Below are positions 36,486-47,059 of a stretch of 64,000 bases of DNA, in pieces. Source of the stretch: Selaginella moellendorffii. Taxonomy: Eukaryota > Streptophyta > Lycopodiopsida > Selaginellales > Selaginellaceae. The stretch covers positions 236,587-300,586 of the forward strand of contig NW_003314306.1 of assembly GCF_000143415.4 (NCBI RefSeq), given 5' to 3'. The translations under genes and the position numbers were made by a program. Positions within the stretch are counted from its first letter, which is position 1; each line of letters opens with the position of its first letter. Below the pieces are notes generated by a model that saw only the letters and a program-made list of their open reading frames with translations, was not told the origin of the DNA and searched no databases.

Positions 36486-39400
36486 TTAGTTAGCTCCAAA
36501 AGTTTTCTGCAACTCAGCAATAGTAAGGCTTGCTTGGTATATATGAATATCCACTTTAGGATCCTGGTGCAAGATGTTGATGAAGATGTAGTACATATGC
36601 TTGTAAGGAGCATATGCCTTCCCATGTTCCTCGTGCTTCGTAAAGTCTGGACATGTGCAAGAAGGAAAGTCGTGAATGGCAATTGTGTACTCTCCACCTT
36701 CTGTTTTGACTACGTACTCATTTGCAAGTGCAGTGATGTACTTCATGGAGAGAATCTCACACTCAAGTGTTTGAACCAAGTTTATTTTACCTTGCTTCTA
36801 CTTGAAAACGGTACCAATAAATTTAACTGCCTTACCTTTTCATGCTGGCCTCCTATGCATCTCTGTAGGAATAATCTTGGTTCTGTCACTCATGTCTCCA
36901 ATTCTCCTCTCAAGATTGAAACCAGATTTCTCAAGGTTTTCAATCTCATCTAAGGTGAGTGTGACCCCATTAGCAACCGGCCATTCTTTAGGTACTGCAT
37001 CAGGTTTAGTCACTATAGTGTCTTTAAGCCGCTTCGTATGGTTGGCGTCAGTGTTGCAACAATATAGTTAGCACCAATCTCAAAAATCCTGCTTGCTTTT
37101 GTTCCCCATAAAAATATGGGGCTGGAACAGAAGCAGATTTGTCACCACGAATCCAGGCCCAACACTTGCCCCTCGGAAGCATCCCCACACACCTTATATT
37201 TAATTTTGCTGGCACGCGTCGGATTGCCCATTGCTTCGGCTCCATGCTACGATAAACAATTTCAATTTGTTGTGATGCACTCTCTTCATCAGCCACTTGA
37301 GGTGGCTCATTCCGAGAGTGGTGTTTTGGAGCAGAATGGTACTCGACATCAGGCTTGTGAGAGCTTTCGCTCCAAGGTCCGTACCAACATCTTCCCCAGC
37401 AAAGGAAAAATGACGCTTTGAGCAGACAGTCTTCACCAACAGAAGCTCGGGGAGTGTACTCCATAGATATGCCACAGACCACTTTCTCAACTGCAGTTGC
37501 CACTATTTGGACAGGTGGAGTTAATTTTCTCTTCATCCTATCATGTAACATCTCAATAGAAGGCCTTGTTCCCATGTATCTTCCTTCCTTGAATGCCAGT
37601 GCTTTTGAAGATTGCTTTATAGCACGTATCAAATCTTATAGATAGGCTTCGTATATACTCATCTTCCCTTTCCCTGCCTCAGAGGAACGCCAACTCCAGT
37701 GCTTACTTTCGTAGAGATTCACAGTTGGGGTGTATGCGAGGTCTTCAAGTGGTTGATCCTAATGGAAAAGGCAATATTAAGAGGTAATAAAAGGAGAAGA
37801 AAAAATAGAAACCAACCTGAAAAGAGTGATATCCCCACTAGAACATCCTAACTTCCCACCATCCTAACCATGACTCAAGTTGTGGTAGGCAACTTACGTC
37901 TATATGGCCATCTTCATGCCACCACATTCAGATCTCGTTTGCTTTTGCTTCATGCTCTTTTTCAGAAGGTGCAACTTGCAATTGTTTGCACAACTCCTTA
38001 AATATTGATTGAAACTCTGGCTTGATAAGGTGGCAGTGCTGGTTTAGGCTTTGAGCCCAATGGAACTCACAAGTCCTCTCACGACCTTCCAATGGCTGAC
38101 CATTCCCAAAAACTGCTCGAACACCATTCCAGTTTGCACCAGCCCCATCTGCCATGAAACTGCAAAAGTTTACAAGCTTACCAGTCCGCTTTAGGACAAT
38201 ATCGGAGAGGGACTTCCAAAATATTTTCTGTGTTGTTTGGTCTTGTACTTTAAACTCTGTTGTCGCAATTGTTAAGTTACAACGTAGCCTATGAAAACAC
38301 AAATATTACAACAATTTCAATATAATGAGAATAAAAATTACTTTGGGTCATATATATGAGCTTCCATGGTTGTCCAACCTGATACACGCTCCGTATGGTC
38401 AAAATGTACCCATGTATTTGCAAGGTCACTAGACCCAAACATGTCCATTCGAGAGACAAGATCTACACTAGAGGCAGGGCCCATGGTAGACATTTTGAAG
38501 ACGAAGGAGCACTCTTGCTCATTCACAACTTGGTCTGGAAAAAAATTTCTGTGGATGAACTCGTATGGACAGGTCTATTTCAATTCAAGGATGGAGTCAA
38601 TTTTTGATTGCAACTTTCCCTCTCAAGATTCATACATCCAAGATTTTATCCTAAAAAATATAATATAAGAAAAAATTATTATTATAACATATGAAATATA
38701 ACGGATGTACCTCCTTAAGCTAATAGGAGGTTGTACTCCTCGTAGTAATTCTTGCAAGCTAGCCTCGTTTAGTTGAGTCTTTTGGCAACCTGGATTGAGT
38801 AAAGTGTTTGCAATAAAATTCTTGAGGACGGTCTTCTGAACATGCTTTGGAGTTGTAAATGAGTTTCTCATAGTCTCTTTTTGCACAACATCTTTAAAAT
38901 AGTTGAGAGAACTCCTTTGTATCCCTTCCTGTATTGGATGCATGTGTGTGCCAACATGCACTGTAGGTCTTCCAACCACTCCATCCCATGAAAGAAAGTA
39001 GTACATCTTGGCCTCGCAAATAGCATGACATAGAGGAGAATTTTTGCAGAATCAACACTTGAATCCAACAGCAATGGTGTCACAGGTTAGAAGATTGACT
39101 GTAGACCCTTCAAAAAATATAGAGTTTCTACAGCGGTCTCGATTGCATGCTTCATCTATACAATCTAAATGCCTACCACAATAAACTATAGACACTATGC
39201 CTTCAAAATGTTGGAAGTGTGTGGTTTTGATCTTGCACAAATTGTGGACATCTTACTTGGTTTCCATCCCCTTTCGTTTGGAACCTGTGTTGCTAACAAG
39301 AGGTGGTAGCTTGAAGAAAATGTTGCCGTTGTAGGAAGATGGAAGCTCACTCACAAGCCTATACAAAAACAAGTGCACGTCGATTGAGAGGCGTGAAAAC

Positions 39401-39780
39401 TAGAAAGCATTGCTAACGGCTTTGAATATTGTTGAAGTTGGAGCTGAAGCTAGAGCTGGAGCTGGTGAATTTGGCACCGACACTAGCATGACTTCTCCAC
39501 TTGAACTAGAAGAGGATGAGAAGATAACAACTGACTCTTGCTTCACATTCATTTTGGTTGGAGTGCATTTGGCATTTTGACTGGAGATCCAAACACTCGA
39601 ATCTCCTTCGACTTGGAATTTTGTAAATCCCATTGTTGTCCACCCTCGCCCACACCAGAAAAAAGAAACTCCAAGTATGCAACTATACCGGTGTCATTGC
39701 GAATCACAGCCTCTAAAGAAATAGAGCCAAGACGAAGATCAAAACGCCGACATAAAAAACTTTCAGAAACAATACTCTGA
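36486..39780 (-). pseudogene. Decayed Mutator-like transposase gene with C-terminal SWIM finger
   Basis: Minus-strand frames line up over 3.3 kb with plausible introns near 38700, 38320, 37870 and 37770. From the N-terminus they give a serine-rich segment and a cysteine-rich segment (YCGRHLDCIDEACNRDRC, then CKNSPLCHAICEAKMYYF). A core follows with FMADGAGANWNGVRAVFG and CEFHWAQSLNQHCH, which has the look of a Mutator-like transposase core with its C/H pair. Last comes a SWIM-like finger (SCTCPDFTKHEEHGK, then YKHMYYIF, where the family has CKH). At least eight in-frame stops and two or more frame changes (near 39.55 and 37.06 kb) show that it is dead. Terminal inverted repeats were not found. 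The superfamily is inferred from the SWIM finger and C/H motif and should be treated as provisional. Confidence 0.6.
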
Positions 39781-40713
39781 GAGAATGAAAGAGGTGGGTG
39801 ATCTCAAAAATGAAGAAGAAACCTTTCCATCATTCTCAATAGGTTTTAGAGTTCTCTCTATTTATGCTACTTGTAAAAATCCATAGTGAAACATAATTGA
39901 AATTTAAATAGAGTAATAAGAAGATAACATACAAAATGAATTTAAATTCTATAGCAAATTTAACATGTTCAAGTGTGACAGTATTAATATTACTGTCATC
40001 TATTATAATGTCTGATGCATGTATACATATAGATCCAAGGAAGGATTTTCAGCACGTGAAGTTTGATAGTTAATAATGATACCAGTAATGACATTCTGCT
40101 ATAGTGTGTTAAAAAAAGAGATCCAATCTGACTGTCAGTATGTGTGATATATCAAGTTGTCAAATTTTAAGTGGTAGATGATAATAAATCTTGATAATAA
40201 ATCTTGTCAAATCTTATTCTTCACTGACAGATTTTATTTGTAGTACAACTCAAGTTTTATCTATAATTGTGAACACTGCTCAATGACATTTAAAGCACGT
40301 GTCTATTGTTTAGGATCTAATACAACACACAATAAATTTCTGGATGAGGATTCATCTATTCATAAATGGATATAGTACAACATATTTTAACATGCCTTAT
40401 TTATACTCTTTAAAGTTCTTGTAATAATTCCACAATATGTACAAAATATTGATGAGAATGCATCCTTTCTAGATAATTTATAAAATATAATATCATATCT
40501 CTAATAACAGAAATGTTGATAGGTGCTAGTTATATCATCATTAAAATATACAAAATAAAGAAGCATAATTTACATATAATAATAATGATAAGATAAAATA
40601 AAATCAAAGATATTGTGATGGTTGAGATTTAGGTTATTCGGAATGAATGGCCAGGATGAGAGATTGGTTAAGGTTAGGGCAGCCATCAGGTTAACGTTAG
40701 GTTACTATTCGAA
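39781..40713. other. AT-rich spacer with TGACAG/CTGTCA motifs
   Basis: Between the transposase and the methyltransferase-like gene, short direct and inverted TGACAG/CTGTCA motifs recur, for example near 39977, 39998, 40132 and 40224. Similar clusters occur near 45238-45300 and 46162-46195. They could be transposase-binding subterminal repeats of one element. No gene is present. Confidence 0.4.
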
Positions 40714-40881
40714 GAGATTGAGAGATTGAGCACGAAGGAGATCGAGGGATTGAGCACGAAGGAGATTGAGGGATTGAGCGCAAAGGAGATCAAGGGATTG
40801 AGCGCAAAAGAGATTTAGGGATTGGGCGCGAAGGAGATCAAGCAATTGAGTGCACAAGAGATCGAGAGATTAAGCGTGCGA
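40714..40881 (+). repeat. Seven tandem copies of a 24-bp repeat (8 codons)
   Basis: The unit is close to GAGATCGAGGGATTGAGCAC plus GAAG. The array ends 50 bp before the ATG of the ParB-like/methyltransferase-like gene, so it lies in its promoter or leader. One plus frame reads as repeats of EIEGLSTK-like octapeptides, interrupted by one stop, and does not join the frame of the gene. Confidence 0.85.
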
Positions 40882-40930
40882 GCAGGAGAGATTGAGCACA
40901 CAAGAAATCCAGCACGATCAAGAAGGAAAG

Positions 40931-43900
40931 ATGCCACCAAGGGTGAGTTTCAATTTGATTGCTTCCACTTCCATTTTTTTCTTGCTTCTTTCTTGATTGC
41001 TTCTTTAGGGCCAGCCACCTCAGGCAGTTTTTCTGGCCGAGGGGCCAAGGTTATTTGAATAACCTTGGCCCCTCGAATGGCCAAACTGCCCGAGGTCAAG
41101 TTTGGGCCGGCCACCTCGGGTAGTTTCGCTGGTCAAGGGGCCAAGGTTATTTGAATAACCTTGGCCCCTTGGCCGAAAAAAAATGCCCGAGGTCGAGCCC
41201 GGGCCGGCCACCTTGGGTAGTTTGGCCACCCGAGGGGTTAAGGTTATTTGAATAACCTCGGCCCCTCGGCCAACAAAACTGCCTGAGGTGGCCAGCTCGG
41301 ACTTGACCTTGGGCAATTTGGCTGTTTGAGGGGCCAATGTTATTGAAATAACCTCGGCCCCTTGGGTGGCCAAACTGCCCAAGGTTGAGCTTAGGCCGGC
41401 CATCTCGGGCACTTTGGCTGCCCAGAGGGCTGATGTTATTCAAATAACCTCGGCCCCTCCGGCCCCTAAAGTGCCCGAGGTCGAGCTCGGGTTGGCCACC
41501 TTAGGCACTTCGGTGGCCGAGGTGGAGTCTAGGCCCACTTGATTTTTTTTTTCTCTTTGACTGTTTGAATTTCTCATTATTTTTATTTAGTTTGATTAAC
41601 AAAATTTTTTCTTTTGTAGAAAAGGAAAATTGTAACATATAAAAAGGTTGTTGGAGCCAAGAAGACATGAAAAGTTCAATTCAGCACTGACGATGACATC
41701 ATGATTGACATGTCCATTGGCACAATAGAGACACATTTAGTTAGAGATTCACCACCTCCACCACCATCACCTCCACCATCACCACCTCCATCACCGCCAT
41801 CGCCACCTCCACCACCTCCATCACCACCTCCACCACCAACATTGCCACCGCCACCACCAGCATTGCCACCACCACTGCCACTATTGCCTCCACCCCTGCC
41901 GCCACTGCCACCACCACCACCTCCACCATCACTACTGCCACCTCCACCTTTACTCCTCACTAGCCCACCACCAGTGCAAATCTCTGAAGTTGGACAATCT
42001 AGTGGTGTTCACGATAAGGAACATGAGGAACAGTCTGGAGCTGAAAGAGTTGCAGACCTTCCTGACAACGTAGTGGACAAGCGCTTCCAAAAGATTGTTA
42101 TGCGGATAAGGGAAAAAACAGTTCACCAAACACTTGAGGCGCTCAAGTGGCTAGGCCCTTGTGACTTGATCAAAGAAATCCCCCTTTGTCATTTGCAGTA
42201 GATGAACTTTGTCCGCACAACATCCAAGTATGTCAACCCGGATATATATAGCTTGTTCAAACAGAATGGCCTTGCAACAAATATCAATATGTTTCTAGTC
42301 TCTTTTTGCAAGCCAGGAACAATGGAGATCATTACCGTCACACCCGAGATTGTGAATAGCTGGGATCCTATTTAGAGGAGGAAGTCCCTAGAATTTTATG
42401 ACATGCTTATTAGACATCCTAAGACTTGACAACTTGCGGGGATAATGTTCCAAATTATTGACGGTAACCACCGATATGGAGCTTGGATGAAGTGTATCGA
42501 CGATCATTTTTGCGATGATCCCGTCTACCATATCAATGTTCCAATCGGCTATGTCTATGCGAGGGGACCTTTGGATGTCAACAGACTTATCTTGGCCTGC
42601 CAAAAGATTAATGCGTAAGTTTTATAGTTTTACCTCTAGCTCCACTTTAACTTGTTTTGTTGTGTTTAAATGTAGGCTTGGGCAGTTCGCTGTTCAGAAA
42701 CAAAACCTTGTCCATGACATCGAGTAACTTCAATTTTTAGCAGACTTGAGTGAGGATGACATCTGCCAACATTATGGTGATGATCTCGCAACACTTGTTC
42801 GGCACTCACACACTCGAAATGATGGTACAACTTGGTTCAATAACCCAATCAATTTTATGCTCGCTGTGTGGTGTAAGGTATGTCTTTCCCTTTTTATTTT
42901 ATAAAAGCCTCTTTTAATTGTTTTGGTTTTTAGGCTTTGATGAAGGTTAAGCAAGATGCTTACAAACTTGCATATCCGAAGAAGAGTTGGGAAGAGCTCT
43001 CAATTGAGTTCGTACAAATTAAGCACAAAATTCAGCATGCAAAGTCCTCAAAGTTGAAGAAACTAATATGCAATCGCAAGCCGAAGGAGTGGCTAGAGAC
43101 TATAGCCAAAATTTCTTCTTATGAATGTAAGTTTCTTATCACACTTCATTTTTCTCAATTATGCATATGTTATTTTTGTAGTGAACAAAACTCCAGATGA
43201 CATGATTTACAATATCACAAAATCAAAGCTTCTATATAAGTAACAGATAGAGACTCTAGAGTTCCTCAATGTTTGTTTGATGAATAGAGAGAAAGGACTA
43301 CCAGAACTATTTGAGAACATAATGAGAAGGGTTGTCTACATCACGCAAACTATAAGTGAAGGTGAGAAGTTCTTGGCACCACACATTAGTGACGATCCAG
43401 ATGGCACATTCATGTCTTTCGACACTTATATCAACATGTCATTAGAAGGGATTGAAGAGGGGTGGCTGCCAGAGAAGTCTACAAGTATAACAATTTATGA
43501 TTGCCAACATGGTCAGCCTTATTTCATGCGACGTGCAGCTTATAGGTATAATATAATTTCTAAGATTGTTTTTTAATATATATTATTTACAGGTATCTTC
43601 GATAGAGAGGCATGCCATTTGAGGCACCAGTTTGCACTCGACTTGTTGCAAAAGGTGTAATGGATAGAGGAATGTACCCAACAATATTTGAGAGAGTTCC
43701 GAAGGCACGGAAGATAGAATGCCCTTGGGAGTTGGAGCTCATAGGGAAGGAGACCTCTACACTAGATCACAAGGAAGTTATCAATGCTAGCAACAATGGT
43801 AATGCAAGTGACAATGGAGATGAGGATAAAGAAGCTCCAGATCAAGTTCGTGTTCCACCATCAGACAGCCAGGATCAGGCTCCAGTTCAACCATCGAACA

Positions 43901-45190
43901 ACCAAGATTCGGATTAGGTTTTACCAGTAAATAACGATGATCAAGTGGTTCACAGAATATCACATCGACCTCGAGGTAAGCAAAAGTGAATTTTACAAAC
44001 TAAAGGTGGTAATACATGTTTTTTGCAGCAATGACTGTTGAATTTTATTCCATCTCGACAAGATGCTCATGAAGAGGAGTTGGAGGAACTCTCATCGACA
44101 ACACACCATATGATGGTAGCATACTTATTACTTTTTTCATTCACTTAGCTCTTTTATAAGTTTGTCTTGTGTCCCCAATAACACAACGAGGCATTATGGG
44201 TATCTTCATTGGCTCTTACAGTAGATTGTTGACATCTTTCATGGAAGATGACATCAATATGGATATACAGCGCCAGTTCAATTGTTGGTGCCGAAAGATA
44301 CAAAGGCCTTTGCTCCTAGTTGCGGACGTCATTCTCTTCGACTTTCTAGATGGTCTTTCAGATATCGATGGGAAAGTTGAGGATTAGAACTTTCTCACAC
44401 CTGACCATGTGTGCAATGCATTCCTATTGTCCGAAGCATTTATGCTCGAAGCTAGCCATGTCGTTTTCATCCTACTGAATAACCCCAATTGGATGTATGA
44501 GCTTATGACGTGCACAACAGAAGTTCATTTCAAGTCATTCTCTTCCAGGTGCATCATGGATCCTATTGGTGTCAATACGAGGGGTGTCCAAGGGAAGCCT
44601 GAAAAGGTGAGTATGTATATTTTTATCTAATTTCTAAACATTTTTATTTTCTAGGTTATGATGTGGACTTATCATGCCTTTTGCAGCGAACGTGCAACAC
44701 GTGTTTTGCTTGGGTACGACAGTTCCACTAACATCATACCTAACTTTGTGGATGAGCAAATCTGCAACACATTTCCAAAGTACCAATTTTGAGCTCCATC
44801 GGCAATGCAAGTCTTGCTTTGCCCACCAGATGGTGTTGTGATTAATTGCACAGCAGGTAGTGGTTCTATGGTGGAGCCAGCACGTGACTTTGGTAGGTCG
44901 GTGTTTGCTATTGAAGAACATCATTTCCTCAAATGCCGGCTTAGAGGATTTCGTGAGTTGCCTCCAACTTCAAGGAGGTAAATTATGTTTATTAAAATTT
45001 CAATATATGTTTAATTCTATTTTATAGATCACAGTCACCTGGATTTTCTAGAATTGAAGGCTTTGGAAGTCTTCCTGACTATGCAGAAGCCATGGCTCAA
45101 CATATGCAAGGTGAATCTTCCCCACAATACCAATATAGGAGGAAGTATAAAAGAAATCATTATGTTGATGATGAGGCAAAAGAAAGTTAA
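40931..45190 (+). pseudogene. ParB-like plus DNA-methyltransferase-like gene, ten exons, with eleven internal stops
   Basis: Exons 40931-40942, 41620-42614, 42676-42877, 42934-43126, 43182-43545, 43593-43975, 44029-44115, 44191-44606, 44655-44977 and 45028-45190 keep one frame through nine GT-AG introns, giving 643 codons. The protein starts MPPRKRKIVTYKKVV. A proline-rich run fills about residues 45-120. A ParB-like signature, IIDGNHRYGAW, lies at about 283-293. A segment ADVILFDFLDG lies at about 387. The Rossmann motif VVINCTAGSGSMVEPARDFG followed by RSVFAIEE lies at about 541-570. Order (motif IV-like before motif I) is that of beta-class N6-adenine/N4-cytosine DNA methyltransferases. 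The catalytic (D/N/S)PP(Y/W) box is not intact. Stops are at 41668, 42199, 42373, 42427, 42725, 43241, 43603, 43915, 44070, 44385 and 44790; no frameshift was found. ParB and methyltransferase calls come from motifs only. Confidence 0.6.
41008..41540 (+). repeat. Tandem array of 96-97-bp units, each with a long hairpin, inside intron 1
   Basis: About five and a half units start near 41008, 41104, 41201, 41296, 41392 and 41489. Units 1 and 2 contain a perfect inverted repeat with arms GGGGCCAAGGTTATT and a TG spacer (41041-41072 and 41137-41168). In later units the hairpin has mismatches. The array lies wholly within the 677-bp first intron of the ParB-like/methyltransferase-like gene. Long open frames on the minus strand across it arise from the repeat and are not genes. 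Confidence 0.9.
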
Positions 45191-45329
45191 TTGCATCCTT
45201 ACATAAAATGGAAAGCTTGTTATATGTTAGATATTAGTGAAAGTGTCAGATGTCAGTAAAATTGTCAGATGTCAGTGTCAATGTCAGATATCATAATTGC
45301 AGATTATCATTCTCACCTGTCACCATCAC

Positions 45330-46045
45330 TTTGTAGCGCTTGTGTGTTGCCATCTCCTCCTTCAACATTTTGTAAACAATTGTATATGATATGATAGCAC
45401 CTTCTAGAACAAAGTATGTTACCTACAACTAATATCATTTTATTATATTTTTTCTTTTAATAGTGAAAATACTATAGTATAGTAAAGTAATTTTAGATCT
45501 TACATTCCACTGTAGGGTGGCCTAAAAACCCCATATTTTGCATTAGCCGATGCAATGTTTCCCAAAGGGATGTTGTTCCTCACCATAAAGCGATAGTGGG
45601 TATGTGTCCATAACTCATTCTTGAATCTATTGTACATCCACACATGCACATTTTCCAGACCCGCCGTTGAGCAATTCCTACAGTGCTCAAGAAAAGTTTG
45701 TAAACCTATAGAGCCATTTGTCTTGTCCAAGAAAAAGTAGCATATTGGACACCAAATGTAATAGCATTTTGTGCTTTCAAGTAGTCCCACCATATTAGGA
45801 GCAAGATCTTGCAAAAACATGTGGTATTGCTCTTGAAGCGCTGGAGGCAATCCCTCTCTAGTAGCAAGATTTGAAATTTCACATATAGGGAGCTCTAGTT
45901 CAACTTCACTAGAACCCTCAACAGAAAAAAAATTGTTATGTGGAGGTGAAAGTGGAATATTGGTAGAACTTGAGGATGGAGGTGGAGATTGATATGAAAT
46001 GCTGGGGGGCTAAGTACAAGTAGCAATGACTCTCCTTTGAGCCAT
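45330..46045 (-). pseudogene. Zinc-finger protein remnant, possibly N-terminal part of a hAT-type transposase
   Basis: From the ATG at 46045 a minus-strand frame runs 180 codons to a donor site at 45503, with one internal TAG at 46010-46012. It has a serine/proline-rich start and then a finger of the form CPICYFF...HCRNC. The last part reads FMVRNNIPLGNIASANAKYG, which recalls the lPf...v segment after the BED finger in hAT transposases. A further open stretch (VTYFVLEGAIISYTIVYKML) at about 45330-45415 is flanked by AG and GT and may be a second exon, but the phases do not join. No catalytic part follows before the converging methyltransferase-like gene. Family assignment is tentative. Confidence 0.4.
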
Positions 46046-46079
46046 TTCAATACAAACTTCTAAGGAGCTCAAAGAGAAC

Positions 46080-47059
46080 AAAAAACCTATGATAACTATA
46101 ACTTTTCTAGATAGTTTATATACTAAGTTTTAGTCTTGAGAATGAGGCTTATTTATTATGACACTGACAATACTCAGATTCTTTAAATGTCAGTCTTGGA
46201 AATGAATCTTCATAATCATAGCTTTCTTGTAAACATAAGAGCTTCTAGAATTTTAAATTATCGTGTATACACATGCTCTATCATTATGATGAATCCTACT
46301 TTACTACATATATATTCTTTTCTACACATGCCAAATGTCTAGGGAAATAAATTGCAAGGAAATATAGACCACATTATAGTGGTAAAGCACGTTGGCACGC
46401 TACCATTCTCTCATGTGAAATTGCCTTTCAATTTTAGAATTCATGTGAGAATTTTAAAGGTTGATCAATTTTATATGCAAGATCTTCCTTTAGGAAGAAA
46501 TCTCTTATAGCCATATCAACTTCTCGTTTAGGGGTTTCTTGATTAAGTACTTCTTTGAGTATTGAATATAGATCAACTTCTGAAATTGGCTCAATTTTAA
46601 GGAAAACTTATTATTCTTAGAAATCATTTAAGTCTTCCTCCCGATCATAATATTGAGTTTTAAAGGGTTGATTTTTCTTTTCCAACTATATAGTGGAAGT
46701 AATGGGCATAGATATTTTCTGGTTGCCCTGTTCTATACACAAGAAATCATTTTTATAATATTGGTTTGTGCAAGCAATTTTTATCCAAGGTCTGCTTAGT
46801 AGAGTTTTATAGGTAGAATGTTGTCGTGTCATTTTAAACACAACATAATTGAGTTTGTACTTTAAGTTAGCTACATTGATTAAAACATTTCTAATAATTC
46901 CAATAGGCCTGACATTTTAGTCATTAACCATTTGTACATTATATAGTGTTGGTATAATTGGGCCTAGGCATAATTCTTTGCAAATACACTCTTCTAAAAT
47001 ATTCATACTTAAGCCATCATCAATAAGAGTTTTAGATAATAGATTCTTGCCAATCTTTA
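46080..47059 (-). mobile_element. Old Ty3/gypsy-like element, downstream piece (protease end and beyond)
   Basis: Minus-strand frames read GKNLLSKTLIDDGLSMNILE, which fits the retropepsin active-site region (family form LIDGGSS/LVDSGA). They continue with PIGIIRNVLINV and TLLSRPWIK (family form LLGRPWL). Several stops and frame changes follow toward 46.1 kb. The piece continues across the LTR element into 54212-54691, as the target duplication CTTTA and the joined protease frame show. Confidence 0.6.

Noticed and set aside
41020-41443. Minus-strand open frames across the hairpin array
   Set aside because: The frame follows the 96-bp period of a non-coding intron repeat and has no start or end context.
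41676-41960. Glycine-rich minus-strand open frame
   Set aside because: It is the antisense of the proline-rich segment of the ParB/methyltransferase-like gene.
40931-45190. Stop-codon reassignment or selenocysteine to explain the internal stops
   Set aside because: All three stop types occur inside this gene, while the flanking housekeeping genes use normal stops. Decay is simpler.
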